Positions 18,114 through 27,560 of a stretch of 64,000 nucleotides of DNA are shown here, piece by piece. Origin of the DNA: Spiribacter sp. 2438 (lineage in GTDB: Bacteria > Pseudomonadota > Gammaproteobacteria > Nitrococcales > Nitrococcaceae); NCBI RefSeq assembly GCF_009676705.1, contig NZ_CP046046.1, forward strand, positions 1,697,501 to 1,761,500. Reading direction: 5' to 3'. The number at the start of each line of letters is the position of its first letter. The first letter of the stretch is position 1. The position numbers were made by a program, and so were the translations under genes. The notes under the pieces were generated by a model, which worked only from the letters and a program-made list of their open reading frames with translations, made no database searches and was not told the origin of the DNA.

Positions 18114-18641
18114 TCAGCCTGAAACCCGGGCGACGGCGTCGTCAATCTCCGCCACCGCGGCGTCGTAGCCCTTCCAGCCATTGACCTTCACCCATTTGCC
18201 GGGCTCCAGGTCCTTGTAGCGCTCAAAGAAGTGGCTGATCTGGTCCAGCAGCAGCGACGGCAGATCCCCCGGCGCCTGCACGTGGTCATAGATCGGGGTG
18301 AGCTTGCTCACCGGAACGCACAGCAGCTTCGCGTCCTCACCGCCTTCGTCAGTCATTTCCAGCACCCCCACCGGGCGAGCGCGAATCACCGAGCCGATCA
18401 CCAGTGGGAATGGGGTGATCACCAGTGCATCGAGAGGGTCGCCGTCACCGCACAGGGTCTCGGGAATGTAGCCGTAGTTGGCCGGGTAGCGCATGGACGT
18501 TCCCATGAACCGGTCCACTTCGATAGCGCCGGTGTCCTTGTCCACCTCGTACTTGACCGGGTCGGCCTGGGCCGGAATTTCGATGATGACGTTGAGATCG
18601 TCGGGCAGGCTCTTCCCTGCGGTGATGCCCTGGTAGGCCAT
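18114..18641 (-). CDS. ppa: inorganic pyrophosphatase, family I
   Basis: Hydrolyses pyrophosphate with Mg2+. The 175-residue soluble protein has the family core [28 protein letters not shown] with the metal-binding aspartates, [13 protein letters not shown], and [26 protein letters not shown] precedes the ATG. It lies 65 bases downstream of pfp on the same strand. The two genes are opposite uses of pyrophosphate: Ppa wastes it as heat, while the adjacent kinase can conserve its energy. Confidence 0.96.
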   Translation of the reverse strand: MAYQGITAGKSLPDDLNVIIEIPAQADPVKYEVDKDTGAIEVDRFMGTSMRYPANYGYIPETLCGDGDPLDALVITPFPLVIGSVIRARPVGVLEMTDEGGEDAKLLCVPVSKLTPIYDHVQAPGDLPSLLLDQISHFFERYKDLEPGKWVKVNGWKGYDAAVAEIDDAVARVSG

Positions 18642-18706
18642 GCTGAACTCTCCTTGGTTGAAGCCAGTGACTGTGCGGCGGAGTATACCCGTGCCCCGCC
18701 AACGGG

Positions 18707-19966
18707 TCAGTCCCGGAACGGCGGCAGCCGCCTGGCCACCCGCTGCCCCCGGAGTCGGGCATACACCGGCAGGCCGTCCCGGTACGGCGGATAATCCTCG
18801 CCCTCGATCAACGGCCGCAGGTAGCGGAGGCAGGACTCGGTGACGAAGAATCCGCTGTCGTCGATGTAATCAGCGGGCATGCGGGCCTCGACATTGGCCA
18901 CTTCCGCCAGCGGCACCTCGCCGATGTGCCAGCGATAGGGCTGGTCCGATTCACGCACAATGGTGGGCATGATGGCGTTGCGGCCCGCCAGCGCATATTC
19001 CACCGCGGCCCGGCCCAGGGCATAGGCCTGTTCCACATCGGTGGCCGAAGCGATGTGCCGGGCTGCCCGCTGCAGGTAGTCCGCGATGGCGTAGTGGTAT
19101 TTGTAGCCCAGCGCATCCTTGACCATAGCCGCCACCGTCGGCGCCACACCGCCCAGCTGAACGTGCCCGAAGGCGTCGCGGGTGCCCTGATCGGACAGGA
19201 ACTGGCCATCCGCGGTGCGGACTCCTTCGGAAACCACCACCACGCAGTAGCCAATTCGCTCAACGCAATCCTGAACCCGGGCGAGAAAACGCTGCTCGTC
19301 CAGGGGCACTTCCGGCAGCAGAATCACGTGGGGTGGATCATCCGGTGCCTCCCGGGCCAGCGCGGAGGCGGCGGCGATCCAGCCGGCGTGGCGCCCCATG
19401 GTCTCGAGGATGAACACCCGGGTGGAGGTCCGGGCCATGGAGGCCACATCGAGGCCCGCCTCGCGGGTCGCGACGGCGATGTACTTGGCCACTGATCCGA
19501 AGCCCGGACAGGTGTCGGTCACTGGCAGGTCATTGTCCACGGTTTTGGGAATGCCGATGCAGGTGATCGGGTGGCCCATGGATTCGCCCAGCTGGGCGAC
19601 CTTGTGCGCCGTGTCCTGGGAGTCGCCGCCACCGTTGTAGAAGAAATAACCGATGTCGTGGGCCTGGAACACCTGGATCAGACGCTCGTACTCGGCGCGA
19701 TTTTCTTCGAGCCCCCGGAGCTTGTACCGGGCCGAGCCGAAGGCGCCCGCCGGCGTATGCCGCAGGGCGCTGATGGTGTCGGCGCTCTCGGCGGCGGTGT
19801 CGATCAAATCCTCATGCAACGCCCCCAGGATGCCATGGGCTCCCGCATAGACCGTGCCGATGGCCTCGGGATGGGCCCGGGCGGTTTCGATGACGCCGCA
19901 GGCGCTGGCGTTGATCACGGCGGTCACCCCGCCGGACTGGGCATAAAAGGCGTTCTTCCCGGTCAT
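18707..19966 (-). CDS. pfp: 6-phosphofructokinase, probably pyrophosphate-dependent
   Basis: Reversible phosphorylation of fructose 6-phosphate. Of 419 residues, two positions distinguish donors. The ATP-type GGDG is GGDS here (residues 113-116, in [10 protein letters not shown]), and PGTIDND is P140-K-T-V-D-N-D146. The lysine at the second position is the marker of PPi-using enzymes. Other core motifs are [15 protein letters not shown] and [10 protein letters not shown]. The ATG has GAGGGGAG upstream. A 6-bp hairpin without a U-run follows the stop, then ppa. The PPi preference is inferred from these residues and needs an assay. Confidence 0.88.
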   Translation of the reverse strand: MTGKNAFYAQSGGVTAVINASACGVIETARAHPEAIGTVYAGAHGILGALHEDLIDTAAESADTISALRHTPAGAFGSARYKLRGLEENRAEYERLIQVFQAHDIGYFFYNGGGDSQDTAHKVAQLGESMGHPITCIGIPKTVDNDLPVTDTCPGFGSVAKYIAVATREAGLDVASMARTSTRVFILETMGRHAGWIAAASALAREAPDDPPHVILLPEVPLDEQRFLARVQDCVERIGYCVVVVSEGVRTADGQFLSDQGTRDAFGHVQLGGVAPTVAAMVKDALGYKYHYAIADYLQRAARHIASATDVEQAYALGRAAVEYALAGRNAIMPTIVRESDQPYRWHIGEVPLAEVANVEARMPADYIDDSGFFVTESCLRYLRPLIEGEDYPPYRDGLPVYARLRGQRVARRLPPFRD

Positions 19967-20155
19967 CCTTGCTCCCCTCTGCCGGAATCCGCCGAAAGTC
20001 TATCAATTGCCGGGGGATTCGGCCTCCAGCAATATCCAGCACCGTCTGCCCGGGCTGCAGACAGAGCTTCCGCCGCCCCGGTCGCGACGTTCCTTGGCGG
20101 AACAGGTAGCATGAATGACAGCCCATGGGGGCAGTGAAGTTCAAGGGAAGTCTTT

Positions 20156-20656
20156 GTGAACCGCTTTTTGCAGCAAATCGTTTCCATCGCCCTTCTCCGG
20201 GCGGGCCCGCAGGATCTGCCGGCCTCGTCGACCCTGATGGGGGCCGCCATTGTCGCCACCGCGGTCATCAACGCCGTGGTCATGCAGCAGTACGCCACCG
20301 ACGCCGAGCCGCTGCTGCACATCATGCTGCTGCTGGGTTTCAGCCTCGCCTATCTGGCGCTGGTCCTGCAGCTCACCGGCCACATGCCGCGCTTCATCCA
20401 GTCGGCCACCGCGCTGTTCGGCACCGATGCTTTCATTTCCATGGCGGCGGTGCCGGTGCTGGTGCTGGTTGGGCCGCCCACCGACGTCACCACCGGCGGC
20501 GCCTTCGCCTATCTGGCCCTGCTCATCTGGAACGTGGCGGTGGTCAATCACATCCTGCGGGAGGCCATGTCGGTGAGCACCGCCATCAGTCTGGCCACCA
20601 GCCTCGGCTACATCCTCGGCGCCAGCGCGTTCGTGCAGCTCGTTACCGGCGGATGA
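20156..20656 (+). CDS. hypothetical multi-helix inner membrane protein
   Basis: 166 residues with about four to five hydrophobic helices and short loops (MGAAIVATAVINAVVM, LLHIMLLLGFSLAYLALVLQL, FISMAAVPVLVLV, FAYLALLIWNVAVVNHIL, ISLATSLGYILGASAFV). I recognise no family motif with certainty. The GTG start has AAGGGAAG 5 bases upstream. Its stop overlaps the mpl start (ATGA), so the two are translationally coupled; a role linked to cell-wall recycling or the envelope is a guess from that alone. It diverges from pfp across a 189-base gap in which I saw no clear regulatory motif. Confidence 0.75.
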   Translation: MNRFLQQIVSIALLRAGPQDLPASSTLMGAAIVATAVINAVVMQQYATDAEPLLHIMLLLGFSLAYLALVLQLTGHMPRFIQSATALFGTDAFISMAAVPVLVLVGPPTDVTTGGAFAYLALLIWNVAVVNHILREAMSVSTAISLATSLGYILGASAFVQLVTGG

Positions 20657-22017
20657 GCCACATTCACATCCTCGGCATCGGCGGCACGTTCATGGCCGGT
20701 CTGGCGGTGTTGGCCCGCGGCGCCGGCCATCACGTCACCGGGCAGGACCAGGCGCTTTACCCGCCCATGAGCGATGTGCTGGCGGCGGCGGACATCCCGG
20801 TGCAACAGGGCTCGAAGCCCAACGCGGATCTGCTGCGGGCGGACCGGGTGATCATTGGCAACGCCCTGTCGCGGGGACACCCCGCCGTGGAGGCGGTGCT
20901 GGATCGCGGCATCCCCTACACCTCGGGCCCGGCCTGGCTGGCGGAAAACGTCCTGCGGGATCGGTGGGTGATTGCGGTGGCCGGCACCCACGGCAAGACC
21001 ACCACCGCCAGCCTGGTGGCCTGGCTGCTGGAGGACGCGGGCCTGGATCCGGGGTTTCTCATCGGCGGCCTACCCACGAACTTCGGCACCTCCGCACGCC
21101 CGGGCAGCCACCCGTTTTTCGTGATCGAGGCAGACGAGTACGACACGGCGTTTTTCGACAAACGCTCCAAGTTCGTCCATTTCGGCCCGCGAACCGCCGT
21201 AATGACGGGCCTGGAGTTCGATCATGGCGACATTTTCCCCGATCTTGCGGCCATCGAGCAGCAATTCCACTATTTTGTTCGAACCGTACCGGGCAATGGC
21301 AGCTTCATCGTCAACCGGGATGACCCGGCGCTGGCGCGGGTACTGGAACGCGGTTGCTGGAGCGATTGCACGGGCTTTGGCCGCGAGGACCATGCGGAAT
21401 GGCAGCTGCAGGCCACGCCGGGAACCGGCGCTCCGGCCGGCTGGGCGCTCAATGGAAACCCACTGCCGTCGTCGCTACCGGGTGAGCACAATGCCCGCAA
21501 TGCCGCGGCGGCGGTGTTGGCGGCGCGGCATGCCGGCGTGCCGCTGGCACAGGCACTGGACTCCCTGCGGCGGTTCGGCGGCGTGCGGCGACGGCTGGAG
21601 CAGCGGGGCGAGGTTCGCGACATCCGGGTCCTGGATGACTTTGCCCACCACCCCACCGCCATCGCGGCCAGCCTGGCCGCCGTGCGTGACGCTTACCCGG
21701 CGGGGCGGGTTCTGGCGGTGCTGGAGCCCCGTTCCAACACCATGCGGGCCGGACTCCACGGCGGCCAGCTGGCAGAATCCCTGCAGGCCGCCGACCAGGT
21801 ATTCATGCTGGCCGCGCCGGACCTGCCATGGCAGCCCAAAGAAGCGCTTGCCAGCCTGGCAGCGCGGCTGACCCTGGCTGACCGCGTTGATGAACTGGCC
21901 GAAGCGGTTGTGAAATTCAGCCGGGCAGGCGATACCCTGCTGGTGATGAGCAATGGCGATTTCGGTGATATTCACCAAATCATTCTGACCCGTCTGGAAC
22001 AGGGACTCCCGGCATGA
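20653..22017 (+). CDS. mpl: UDP-N-acetylmuramate:L-Ala-gamma-D-Glu-meso-DAP ligase
   Basis: Recycles the murein tripeptide by joining it to UDP-MurNAc. The 454-residue Mur ligase has an N-terminal HILGIGGTFMAGLA Rossmann motif, the P-loop GTHGKTT (111-117), HNARNAAAAVLAARHAG, and DDFAHHPTAIAASLAA. The N-terminus (SHIHILGIGGTFM) is the Mpl form rather than MurC. It begins inside the stop of the upstream membrane-protein gene and ends overlapping ubiX (ATGA). Together with AnmK and the M23 peptidase at 1-4 kb it shows active peptidoglycan recycling. Confidence 0.95.
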   Translation: MSHIHILGIGGTFMAGLAVLARGAGHHVTGQDQALYPPMSDVLAAADIPVQQGSKPNADLLRADRVIIGNALSRGHPAVEAVLDRGIPYTSGPAWLAENVLRDRWVIAVAGTHGKTTTASLVAWLLEDAGLDPGFLIGGLPTNFGTSARPGSHPFFVIEADEYDTAFFDKRSKFVHFGPRTAVMTGLEFDHGDIFPDLAAIEQQFHYFVRTVPGNGSFIVNRDDPALARVLERGCWSDCTGFGREDHAEWQLQATPGTGAPAGWALNGNPLPSSLPGEHNARNAAAAVLAARHAGVPLAQALDSLRRFGGVRRRLEQRGEVRDIRVLDDFAHHPTAIAASLAAVRDAYPAGRVLAVLEPRSNTMRAGLHGGQLAESLQAADQVFMLAAPDLPWQPKEALASLAARLTLADRVDELAEAVVKFSRAGDTLLVMSNGDFGDIHQIILTRLEQGLPA

Positions 22018-22637
22018 CCCACGCCCCCATTACTCTGGCCATTACCGGCGCCTCCGGTGGCCTATACGGCCTGCGGTTGCTCGAATGCCTGATCAAGGCG
22101 CAACGCCCCGTGTACCTGCTGATCTCGGAGGCCGGGCGGCTGGTCCTGAGCATGGAACATGACGTCACCCTGCCGGCGCGACCGGCGGACATGGCCCGGG
22201 CCCTGACCGATCGCTTCAATGCCGGGCCGGAGCAGTTGCGAGTCTTCGGCTCCAAGGCCTGGACCGCGCCGGTGGCCTCCGGTTCGGGGGCACCGCGCCA
22301 GATGGTGGTCTGCCCCTGCACCACCGGCACCCTGGGCCGCATCGCCGCCGGCACCAGCGAAGCGCTGATCGAACGAGCCGCCGATGTGGTACTCAAGGAG
22401 CGCGGGCAGCTGATCCTGGTGCCCCGGGAAACGCCGCTGTCGGAGATTCATCTGGAGAACATGCTGCGCCTGACCCGCATGGGTGCCGTCATGCTGCCGG
22501 CCAACCCGGGCTTTTATCATCGCCCCACCGACCTGGCCGGCGTGGTGGACTTTGTTATTGCCCGGGTGCTGGACCGCCTGGGTATTGACCAGGCCATGAT
22601 CCCGCCCTGGGGAGAGCCCACCGACACCGCCGATTAA
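22014..22637 (+). CDS. ubiX: flavin prenyltransferase
   Basis: Makes prenylated FMN for the UbiD decarboxylase. The 207-residue protein has the FMN-binding start ITLAITGASGGLYGLRLLE, the CPCTTGTLGRIAAGTSEALIERAADVVLKE region, and LVPRETPLSEIHLENMLRLTRMGAVMLPANPGFYHRP, all hallmark UbiX sequences. It overlaps mpl by 4 bases and converges on the DedA-PAP2 fusion gene with a 4-base tail overlap. No ubiD lies within the window. Confidence 0.95.
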   Translation: MTHAPITLAITGASGGLYGLRLLECLIKAQRPVYLLISEAGRLVLSMEHDVTLPARPADMARALTDRFNAGPEQLRVFGSKAWTAPVASGSGAPRQMVVCPCTTGTLGRIAAGTSEALIERAADVVLKERGQLILVPRETPLSEIHLENMLRLTRMGAVMLPANPGFYHRPTDLAGVVDFVIARVLDRLGIDQAMIPPWGEPTDTAD

Positions 22638-24607
22638 GGCGGTGAACCCACCAATTCCGGTTCACCGAATCGGGGCACCTCGGCCTCGCGGCGGGCATAA
22701 CCGGCCCGCTGCGCGGCGGCCTCCAGCCGGTCATCCAGCGCCTCGCCGGTGAGCGGATTGCGCTCCAGGCGCGGCAGCAGCACTCCGGCCCTGACGCGGA
22801 CGTGCTCAATCTGAATCAGCCAGATGGGCCCGGCCGGGGATTCAGCGCCACGCCAGGCGCGCAGCACCAGACGAGCGCCCTCCTCCGGCACCGGGCGGAT
22901 CAGCACCTGCTCCGGAAGCCGCCCGGCATGCCAACGGGGCAGAGCGGGCAATCGTTCCACCGCCGGATCCGGCCCCAGCCAGGCCAGTCCATGACGACTG
23001 GTCCAGCCGGGTGGCGCATACCAGTGCTCATCGAACCCGGCGGGGCCGGCCTCACCCCCCAGCCAGTGAGCCGCCAGTGGCTCTTCCTTACCGGCAAGTC
23101 CGAGGCGACGGACGGCGGGTGGCGCCTCAGGGTGATGCCAGTCCTCGAGGGCCAGCACCGGAATCGTCGACCGATCCGGATAGGCGCGCAGGGGATCCGG
23201 CCAGCTCAACACCTCGGTCAGCGCCGCACTGATCATGACCACCAGCGCCGACGCCAGGACCGCCCGTACCTGCCGGGGCCAAACCCGTGGCGGTGGGCCG
23301 GTCAAACCCGGTAACACACCAAAGACGACACCGAGGCCGGCGCCGCCGATCACATCCAGCGGCCAGTGCACACCCAGCACCACCCGGCTCAGGGCTACTG
23401 CCACCACCCCCGCCGCGGCAACGCTCATGACCGCCGTTCGTATCCGCCAGCCCCGGGCGGGCAGGAGGGTCATCCAGGCGGTCACCAACGCGGCGATGCC
23501 GGCGCTATGGGCGCTGGGAAAAGCCGGGCCGAAAGCCGCGGTGTCAGTCAGCCCACCGGGTCGTGGCGTATCCAGTGCGCCCTTGAGGGCAAAGCTGATT
23601 GCCATGGGCAGCGCCACGGCCAGCAGTGCCAGCGCGGCCCGCCGCGGCTCTCCCGCCGCCCACAACACCGCCCCGAGGGCGATGGCTCCGAGGCTCACCG
23701 GCAGCCAGCCACCCAGCTGAGTGATACGCCAGGCCACCTGCTGCAGCAAGGCATCCCGCTGGGCATCGCCGAGGGCCAGCAGGCCCTTTTCCCATCCATG
23801 GGGCGAGGGTGCCGTGACCGCCAGGGTGACCGTGAGCCCCACGGCAATGAGCGCGCTCCACCAGAGCCAACCCTCCCGGTGGCGCAGGGCACGCAGGGGC
23901 TCATGCAGGGGCCGCAGGCCGAGCCAGTTCCAGCCCGGCGGCGGGTGCCGCCCCAACCACCGCGCCAGGCGGTTTCCGGCGAGGCGCAGTGGCCGGTCGA
24001 CCCGCGGCAACAACCAGCGCAGCGCGACCACGGCTGCGAGCAGCAACAGCACCCAGGCCACCAGCCGGCCCATGACCTCCAGGGCCAGAACCACCGATGC
24101 CCCCACCAGAATGCCCGGCAGGATATAGGCCGGCGCCCATAGCAGTGCCGAGAACACATTGGCCGCCAGGAATCGGCCCGGCGGCATCCCCAGCATGCCC
24201 ACCACCGCCGGGATCACCGGCCTCACCGGGCCCACGAAGCGGCCGATAATCACGCTTTTGCCACCATGGCGCTGGAACAGCTGCTGCGCCCGGACAATGG
24301 CGCCGGGGTAGCGGCGAATCAGGGGTAGCGTAGGGAATTGGTGACGGAACCGGCGGCCCAGCCAGTAGCTCAGGCTATCGCCGAGGATGGCGCCGGCAAT
24401 GCCCCAGGCCAGAATCGGCGCGATGGCGAGATTGCCGCCCCCCACCACCGCACCGGCCATGAACAGCAGCGCCGCACCGGGCACCGCCAGGCCCACCAGG
24501 GCCAGGGATTCCAGAAAGGCAATGAGGCCGACCACCGCCCCCGCCCAGGCGGGATTCTCCGCCAGCCAGTCAAGGATGGGGCCGAGACCGCCCTCCGCGC
24601 CGGTCAC
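22634..24607 (-). CDS. DedA - PAP2 phosphatase - LssY_C fusion membrane protein
   Basis: 657 residues in three parts. Residues 1-200 form a DedA domain with the [20 protein letters not shown] motif (122-141). Residues about 250-440 form a PAP2 phosphatase with KGALDTPRP (342-350), PSAHS (364-368) and [12 protein letters not shown] (407-418), so all three catalytic motifs are intact. The last 200 residues resemble the LssY C-terminal domain. DedA proteins such as UptA move undecaprenyl phosphate across the membrane, and PAP2 enzymes make it from the pyrophosphate; the fusion suggests lipid-carrier recycling, which is inference. The GTG start overlaps the hemL stop (GTGA). Confidence 0.88.
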   Translation of the reverse strand: MTGAEGGLGPILDWLAENPAWAGAVVGLIAFLESLALVGLAVPGAALLFMAGAVVGGGNLAIAPILAWGIAGAILGDSLSYWLGRRFRHQFPTLPLIRRYPGAIVRAQQLFQRHGGKSVIIGRFVGPVRPVIPAVVGMLGMPPGRFLAANVFSALLWAPAYILPGILVGASVVLALEVMGRLVAWVLLLLAAVVALRWLLPRVDRPLRLAGNRLARWLGRHPPPGWNWLGLRPLHEPLRALRHREGWLWWSALIAVGLTVTLAVTAPSPHGWEKGLLALGDAQRDALLQQVAWRITQLGGWLPVSLGAIALGAVLWAAGEPRRAALALLAVALPMAISFALKGALDTPRPGGLTDTAAFGPAFPSAHSAGIAALVTAWMTLLPARGWRIRTAVMSVAAAGVVAVALSRVVLGVHWPLDVIGGAGLGVVFGVLPGLTGPPPRVWPRQVRAVLASALVVMISAALTEVLSWPDPLRAYPDRSTIPVLALEDWHHPEAPPAVRRLGLAGKEEPLAAHWLGGEAGPAGFDEHWYAPPGWTSRHGLAWLGPDPAVERLPALPRWHAGRLPEQVLIRPVPEEGARLVLRAWRGAESPAGPIWLIQIEHVRVRAGVLLPRLERNPLTGEALDDRLEAAAQRAGYARREAEVPRFGEPELVGSPP

Positions 24608-25887
24608 AGACGGGAGAAGACCTGCTCGGCGGCATCCAGGGTGTGCTGAAGGGCGGCTTCGTCGTGAGCGGTGGACACAAAGCCGGCCTCAAAGGCGGAC
24701 GGCGCGAAATAGACACCCGCCTCGAGCATGCCGTGGAAGAACTGCACAAACCGCTCGGCATCGCACTGGGCCACCGTCTCGAAGCGATCCACCACCGGCG
24801 CGTCGGTGAAGAACAGACCGAACATGGTGCCGGCCTGATGGGTTGCCAGCGGAATCCCGGCGGCCTGGGCACGGGCGCGGAAACCCTCCACCAGGCGCCG
24901 GGTCCAGGCCTCGGCCCCGGCATGCACATCCGGCCGGGAGAGGTTGCGCAGCGTCGCCAGGCCACTGGCCATGGCCAGGGGATTCCCCGACAGGGTGCCG
25001 GCCTGATAGACCGGCCCGGTGGGCGCCAGATGCTCCATCACGTCGGCGCGGCCGCCGAGGGCGCCCACCGGCAGGCCGCCGCCGATGACCTTGCCCAGGC
25101 AGGTGAGGTCGGGATAGACCCCGTAAAGGGCCTGAGCCCCTCCCAGAGCGGCCCGGAAACCGCTCATGACCTCATCGAACACCAGCATCGCGCCACTGTC
25201 ATCGCAAAGCCGACGCAGGCCCTGCAGAAATTCCGGATTGGCGGGGACACAGTTCATGTTGCCGGACACTGGCTCAACCAGCACCGCGGCAATCGAGTCG
25301 CCGTAGTCCTGGAACAGGGCCTGCACCGCCTCCAGATCATTGTAGGGTGCCGTCAGCGTCATCTCGGTGACCGCAGCCGGCACGCCGGGGGAGCCGGGAA
25401 TCCCCAGGGTGAGTACCCCGGAGCCCGCCTCCACCAGCAATGCATCCACGTGGCCGTGGTAATTGCCGCGGAATTTGAGGATCCGGTCACGCCCGGTAAA
25501 GCCCCGGGCCAGCCGCACCGCACTCAGACACGCCTCGGTGCCAGAGTTGACCATGCGGATGCGCTCGATGGCGGGCATCAGCCCTTTCACCAATGTCGCC
25601 AACTCGGTTTCCAGCACCGTGGGAGCGCCGAAACTGGTGCCCTGGGCGGCGGTGTCAGCGATCGCCTTAACGACTTCAGGGTGGGCATGGCCGATGGCCA
25701 GCGGCCCATAGGACAGCACATAGTCAACGTAGTGCTTGCCGTCTTCGTCCTCGAGCCAGGCCCCTTCGCCACGGCGCATGAACACCGGGCTGCCACCCAC
25801 CGAGCGGAAGGCCCGCACGGCAGAGTTCACGCCACCCACCAGATGCTCCCGGGCTTCGGCGAAAAGGGTGTCCGATCGAGTTGTCAT
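24604..25887 (-). CDS. hemL: glutamate-1-semialdehyde 2,1-aminomutase
   Basis: PLP enzyme that makes 5-aminolevulinate in the C5 heme pathway. The 427-residue protein has [33 protein letters not shown], the [15 protein letters not shown] segment before the PLP lysine, and [16 protein letters not shown] containing that lysine. The ATG at 25887 has AGGAGG upstream and overlaps the thiE stop. This rubredoxin-thiE-hemL order recurs in gammaproteobacteria. Glutamyl-tRNA reductase (hemA) is not in the window. Confidence 0.97.
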   Translation of the reverse strand: MTTRSDTLFAEAREHLVGGVNSAVRAFRSVGGSPVFMRRGEGAWLEDEDGKHYVDYVLSYGPLAIGHAHPEVVKAIADTAAQGTSFGAPTVLETELATLVKGLMPAIERIRMVNSGTEACLSAVRLARGFTGRDRILKFRGNYHGHVDALLVEAGSGVLTLGIPGSPGVPAAVTEMTLTAPYNDLEAVQALFQDYGDSIAAVLVEPVSGNMNCVPANPEFLQGLRRLCDDSGAMLVFDEVMSGFRAALGGAQALYGVYPDLTCLGKVIGGGLPVGALGGRADVMEHLAPTGPVYQAGTLSGNPLAMASGLATLRNLSRPDVHAGAEAWTRRLVEGFRARAQAAGIPLATHQAGTMFGLFFTDAPVVDRFETVAQCDAERFVQFFHGMLEAGVYFAPSAFEAGFVSTAHDEAALQHTLDAAEQVFSRL

Positions 25888-26540
25888 GTTGCCTCCTGGG
25901 GTCGGCCCATTGCCATTCGGGACACCAGCGACGCCGCGGCGCCTTCCACATCCGGTGCCCCGAACACCGCATCCACCACCGCTGCCGCATCGGCGCCCGC
26001 CCGCATGACCGCCGCAATATTGTCCGCATTGATTCCGCCGATGGCCACCAGCGGGCCATCGAAAAAGGTTCTGGCCTCCGCAAAGAGCGCTAGCGGCGCC
26101 CGCACCGCGTCGGGCTTGGTGGCAGAGGGGTAGACACTGCCAAAGGCCAGGTAATTCGCCCCGGCCTCCGCCGCCGCCCGGGCCCGCTCCAGATCGGCGT
26201 AGCACGAGGCTCCGACGATGGCCGAGGCCCCGAGCTGCTCCCGCGCAGCGGCAATGGCGGCGTCGTCGCGCCCGACGTGGACGCCATCAGCCCCGACCGC
26301 CCGGGCCAGCGCTGGGTCATCGTTGACGATGAAGCAGGCGCCGGCGGCCCGGCAGCGATCCCCCAGGGCACTGGCTTCGGCCTGCCGTCGTGCGGCATCC
26401 GTGGATTTGTCGCGGTATTGTACAACCCGGGCGCCGCCCCGCAGGGCCGCTTCCACCTTTGCTGCCAGGGCCTCGGGGCTGTCGCCGGCACCATCGGTGA
26501 TCACGTAAAGACCCCGAATCGCCGCGCCCGCCTCCGCCAT
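25884..26540 (-). CDS. thiE: thiamine phosphate synthase
   Basis: Couples HMP-PP and thiazole phosphate to thiamine monophosphate. The 218-residue TIM barrel has LYVITDG at the start, VQYRDKSTD for the pyrophosphate site, [38 protein letters not shown], the [17 protein letters not shown] loop and [12 protein letters not shown]. It starts one base after the rubredoxin stop and overlaps hemL by 4 bases. No TPP riboswitch was visible upstream of the operon. Confidence 0.95.
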   Translation of the reverse strand: MAEAGAAIRGLYVITDGAGDSPEALAAKVEAALRGGARVVQYRDKSTDAARRQAEASALGDRCRAAGACFIVNDDPALARAVGADGVHVGRDDAAIAAAREQLGASAIVGASCYADLERARAAAEAGANYLAFGSVYPSATKPDAVRAPLALFAEARTFFDGPLVAIGGINADNIAAVMRAGADAAAVVDAVFGAPDVEGAAASLVSRMAMGRPQEAT

Positions 26541-26541
26541 G

Positions 26542-26712
26542 CTAAATCTCGATCATTTCGAAGTCGGACTTGCCAGCACCACACTCCGGGCAGACAAAGT
26601 CATCGGGAATGTCCTCCCAGCGAGTGCCCGGCTCGATGCCGTCCTCGGGCAGGCCATCTTCTTCTTCGTAAATCCAGCCGCAAACCACACACATCCAGGA
26701 GCGGTACTCCAT
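26542..26712 (-). CDS. rubredoxin
   Basis: 56-residue single-iron electron carrier. Cysteine pairs C8-V-V-C11-G-W and C41-P-E-C44-G-A bind the iron, and the intervening acidic loop ([25 protein letters not shown]) is typical of rubredoxins. The ATG at 26712 was chosen over one 27 bases earlier because GGAGG lies 9 bases before it and the length then equals the family norm. It is the first gene of the rubredoxin-thiE-hemL-DedA/PAP2 run. Its electron partner is not evident. Confidence 0.94.
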   Translation of the reverse strand: MEYRSWMCVVCGWIYEEEDGLPEDGIEPGTRWEDIPDDFVCPECGAGKSDFEMIEI

Positions 26713-26787
26713 GGCCTCATGCCTCCGTTTACTGTTCATGAACCGCGTACGGTAATGGCTGCGCCGCGCACTGGGAAGTCGGCGGGA

Positions 26788-27558
26788 TCAATCCGCCCGG
26801 ACGAATGTCACGCCGGTGGACAGTTGACCGTCCGGGTGAAGGTCAATCCAGCGATAGCCCGGCGCCGACGGATCCACCGTGAAGGTCAGGGCGCCCCCGC
26901 GGAACTGCGCCGCGGTGGCCGGCGTGGCCAGAAACGGGCAGCCGTTGATGTGAAGCCCGACCTCATGGTGCACATGCCCGAACACCACCCCGCGGATTTT
27001 CGGGTTGGCGGCAATCCGCTCCAGCAGCGGCTCGGGATTCTTGAGGCCAATGGCATCCAGCCACAGGGTGCCCACCGCCACCGGCTGATGGTGCAGCATG
27101 ATCAGGACATGGGCGTCGAGATCGTCCGTCAGGCAGGCATCCAGAGCCCGCAACTCGGCGTCATCCAGCCAGCCGTGCACCTGGTCCGGAACGTGGCTGT
27201 CGAGGGTGATCACCCGCCAGTGATCCAGCCGCAGGCTGCGGGATGCGGTCACGAGGCCGCTGGCAAAAGCGGTGTCCATGGCATCGCGCTGGTCGTGGTT
27301 GCCGGGCACCACCCGCCCCGGCAGCCCCAGGGAATCCAGCGCGGCCTTGAGACGTTGGTAGGCAACCGCGCTGCCGTCGTGGCTCAGATCACCGCTGTGC
27401 AGCAACGCCGCCGCCCCGGACTGATCGGCCAGCGCGGCCAGCACCGCCCGGAAGCGCCGATGGACGTTGACGTCCGCCAGCAGCGCGTCGGGATCCGCGA
27501 ACAGATGAGTATCTGTCAGATGCAGCAAGCGCTGGGGCGCACCCCCCGGCTCCGACAC
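26788..27558 (-). CDS. cpdA: 3',5'-cyclic AMP phosphodiesterase (CpdA-like metallophosphoesterase)
   Basis: Class III phosphodiesterase that lowers cAMP. The 256-residue protein shows the complete metallophosphatase set: LTDTHL, LLHSGDLSHDG, VPGNHDQRD, LHHQPV and FGHVHHE, in the family's usual order, with the CpdA-like N-terminus RLLHLTDTHLFADPDALLADVNVHRRF. The GTG at 27558 is 2 bases after the deacetylase stop, with AGGGGGG upstream. It is the last gene of the YfaZ-deacetylase-cpdA run. Other substrates for this fold are possible, hence slightly lower confidence in the exact function. Confidence 0.88.
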   Translation of the reverse strand: MSEPGGAPQRLLHLTDTHLFADPDALLADVNVHRRFRAVLAALADQSGAAALLHSGDLSHDGSAVAYQRLKAALDSLGLPGRVVPGNHDQRDAMDTAFASGLVTASRSLRLDHWRVITLDSHVPDQVHGWLDDAELRALDACLTDDLDAHVLIMLHHQPVAVGTLWLDAIGLKNPEPLLERIAANPKIRGVVFGHVHHEVGLHINGCPFLATPATAAQFRGGALTFTVDPSAPGYRWIDLHPDGQLSTGVTFVRAD

Positions 27559-27560
27559 GC

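Noticed and set aside
18687-18707. Hairpin ACCCGT/ACGGGT downstream of pfp as a terminator
   Set aside because: Only 6 bp with no U-run; pfp and ppa may be co-transcribed.
18110-18710. Cobalamin riboswitch upstream of the corrinoid adenosyltransferase
   Set aside because: The gene lies 4 bases after ppa, and no B12-box-like sequence was seen.
26713-26787. TPP riboswitch before the rubredoxin-thiE-hemL operon
   Set aside because: The 75-base gap is too short, and no CTGAGA/ACYTGA elements of a THI box were seen.
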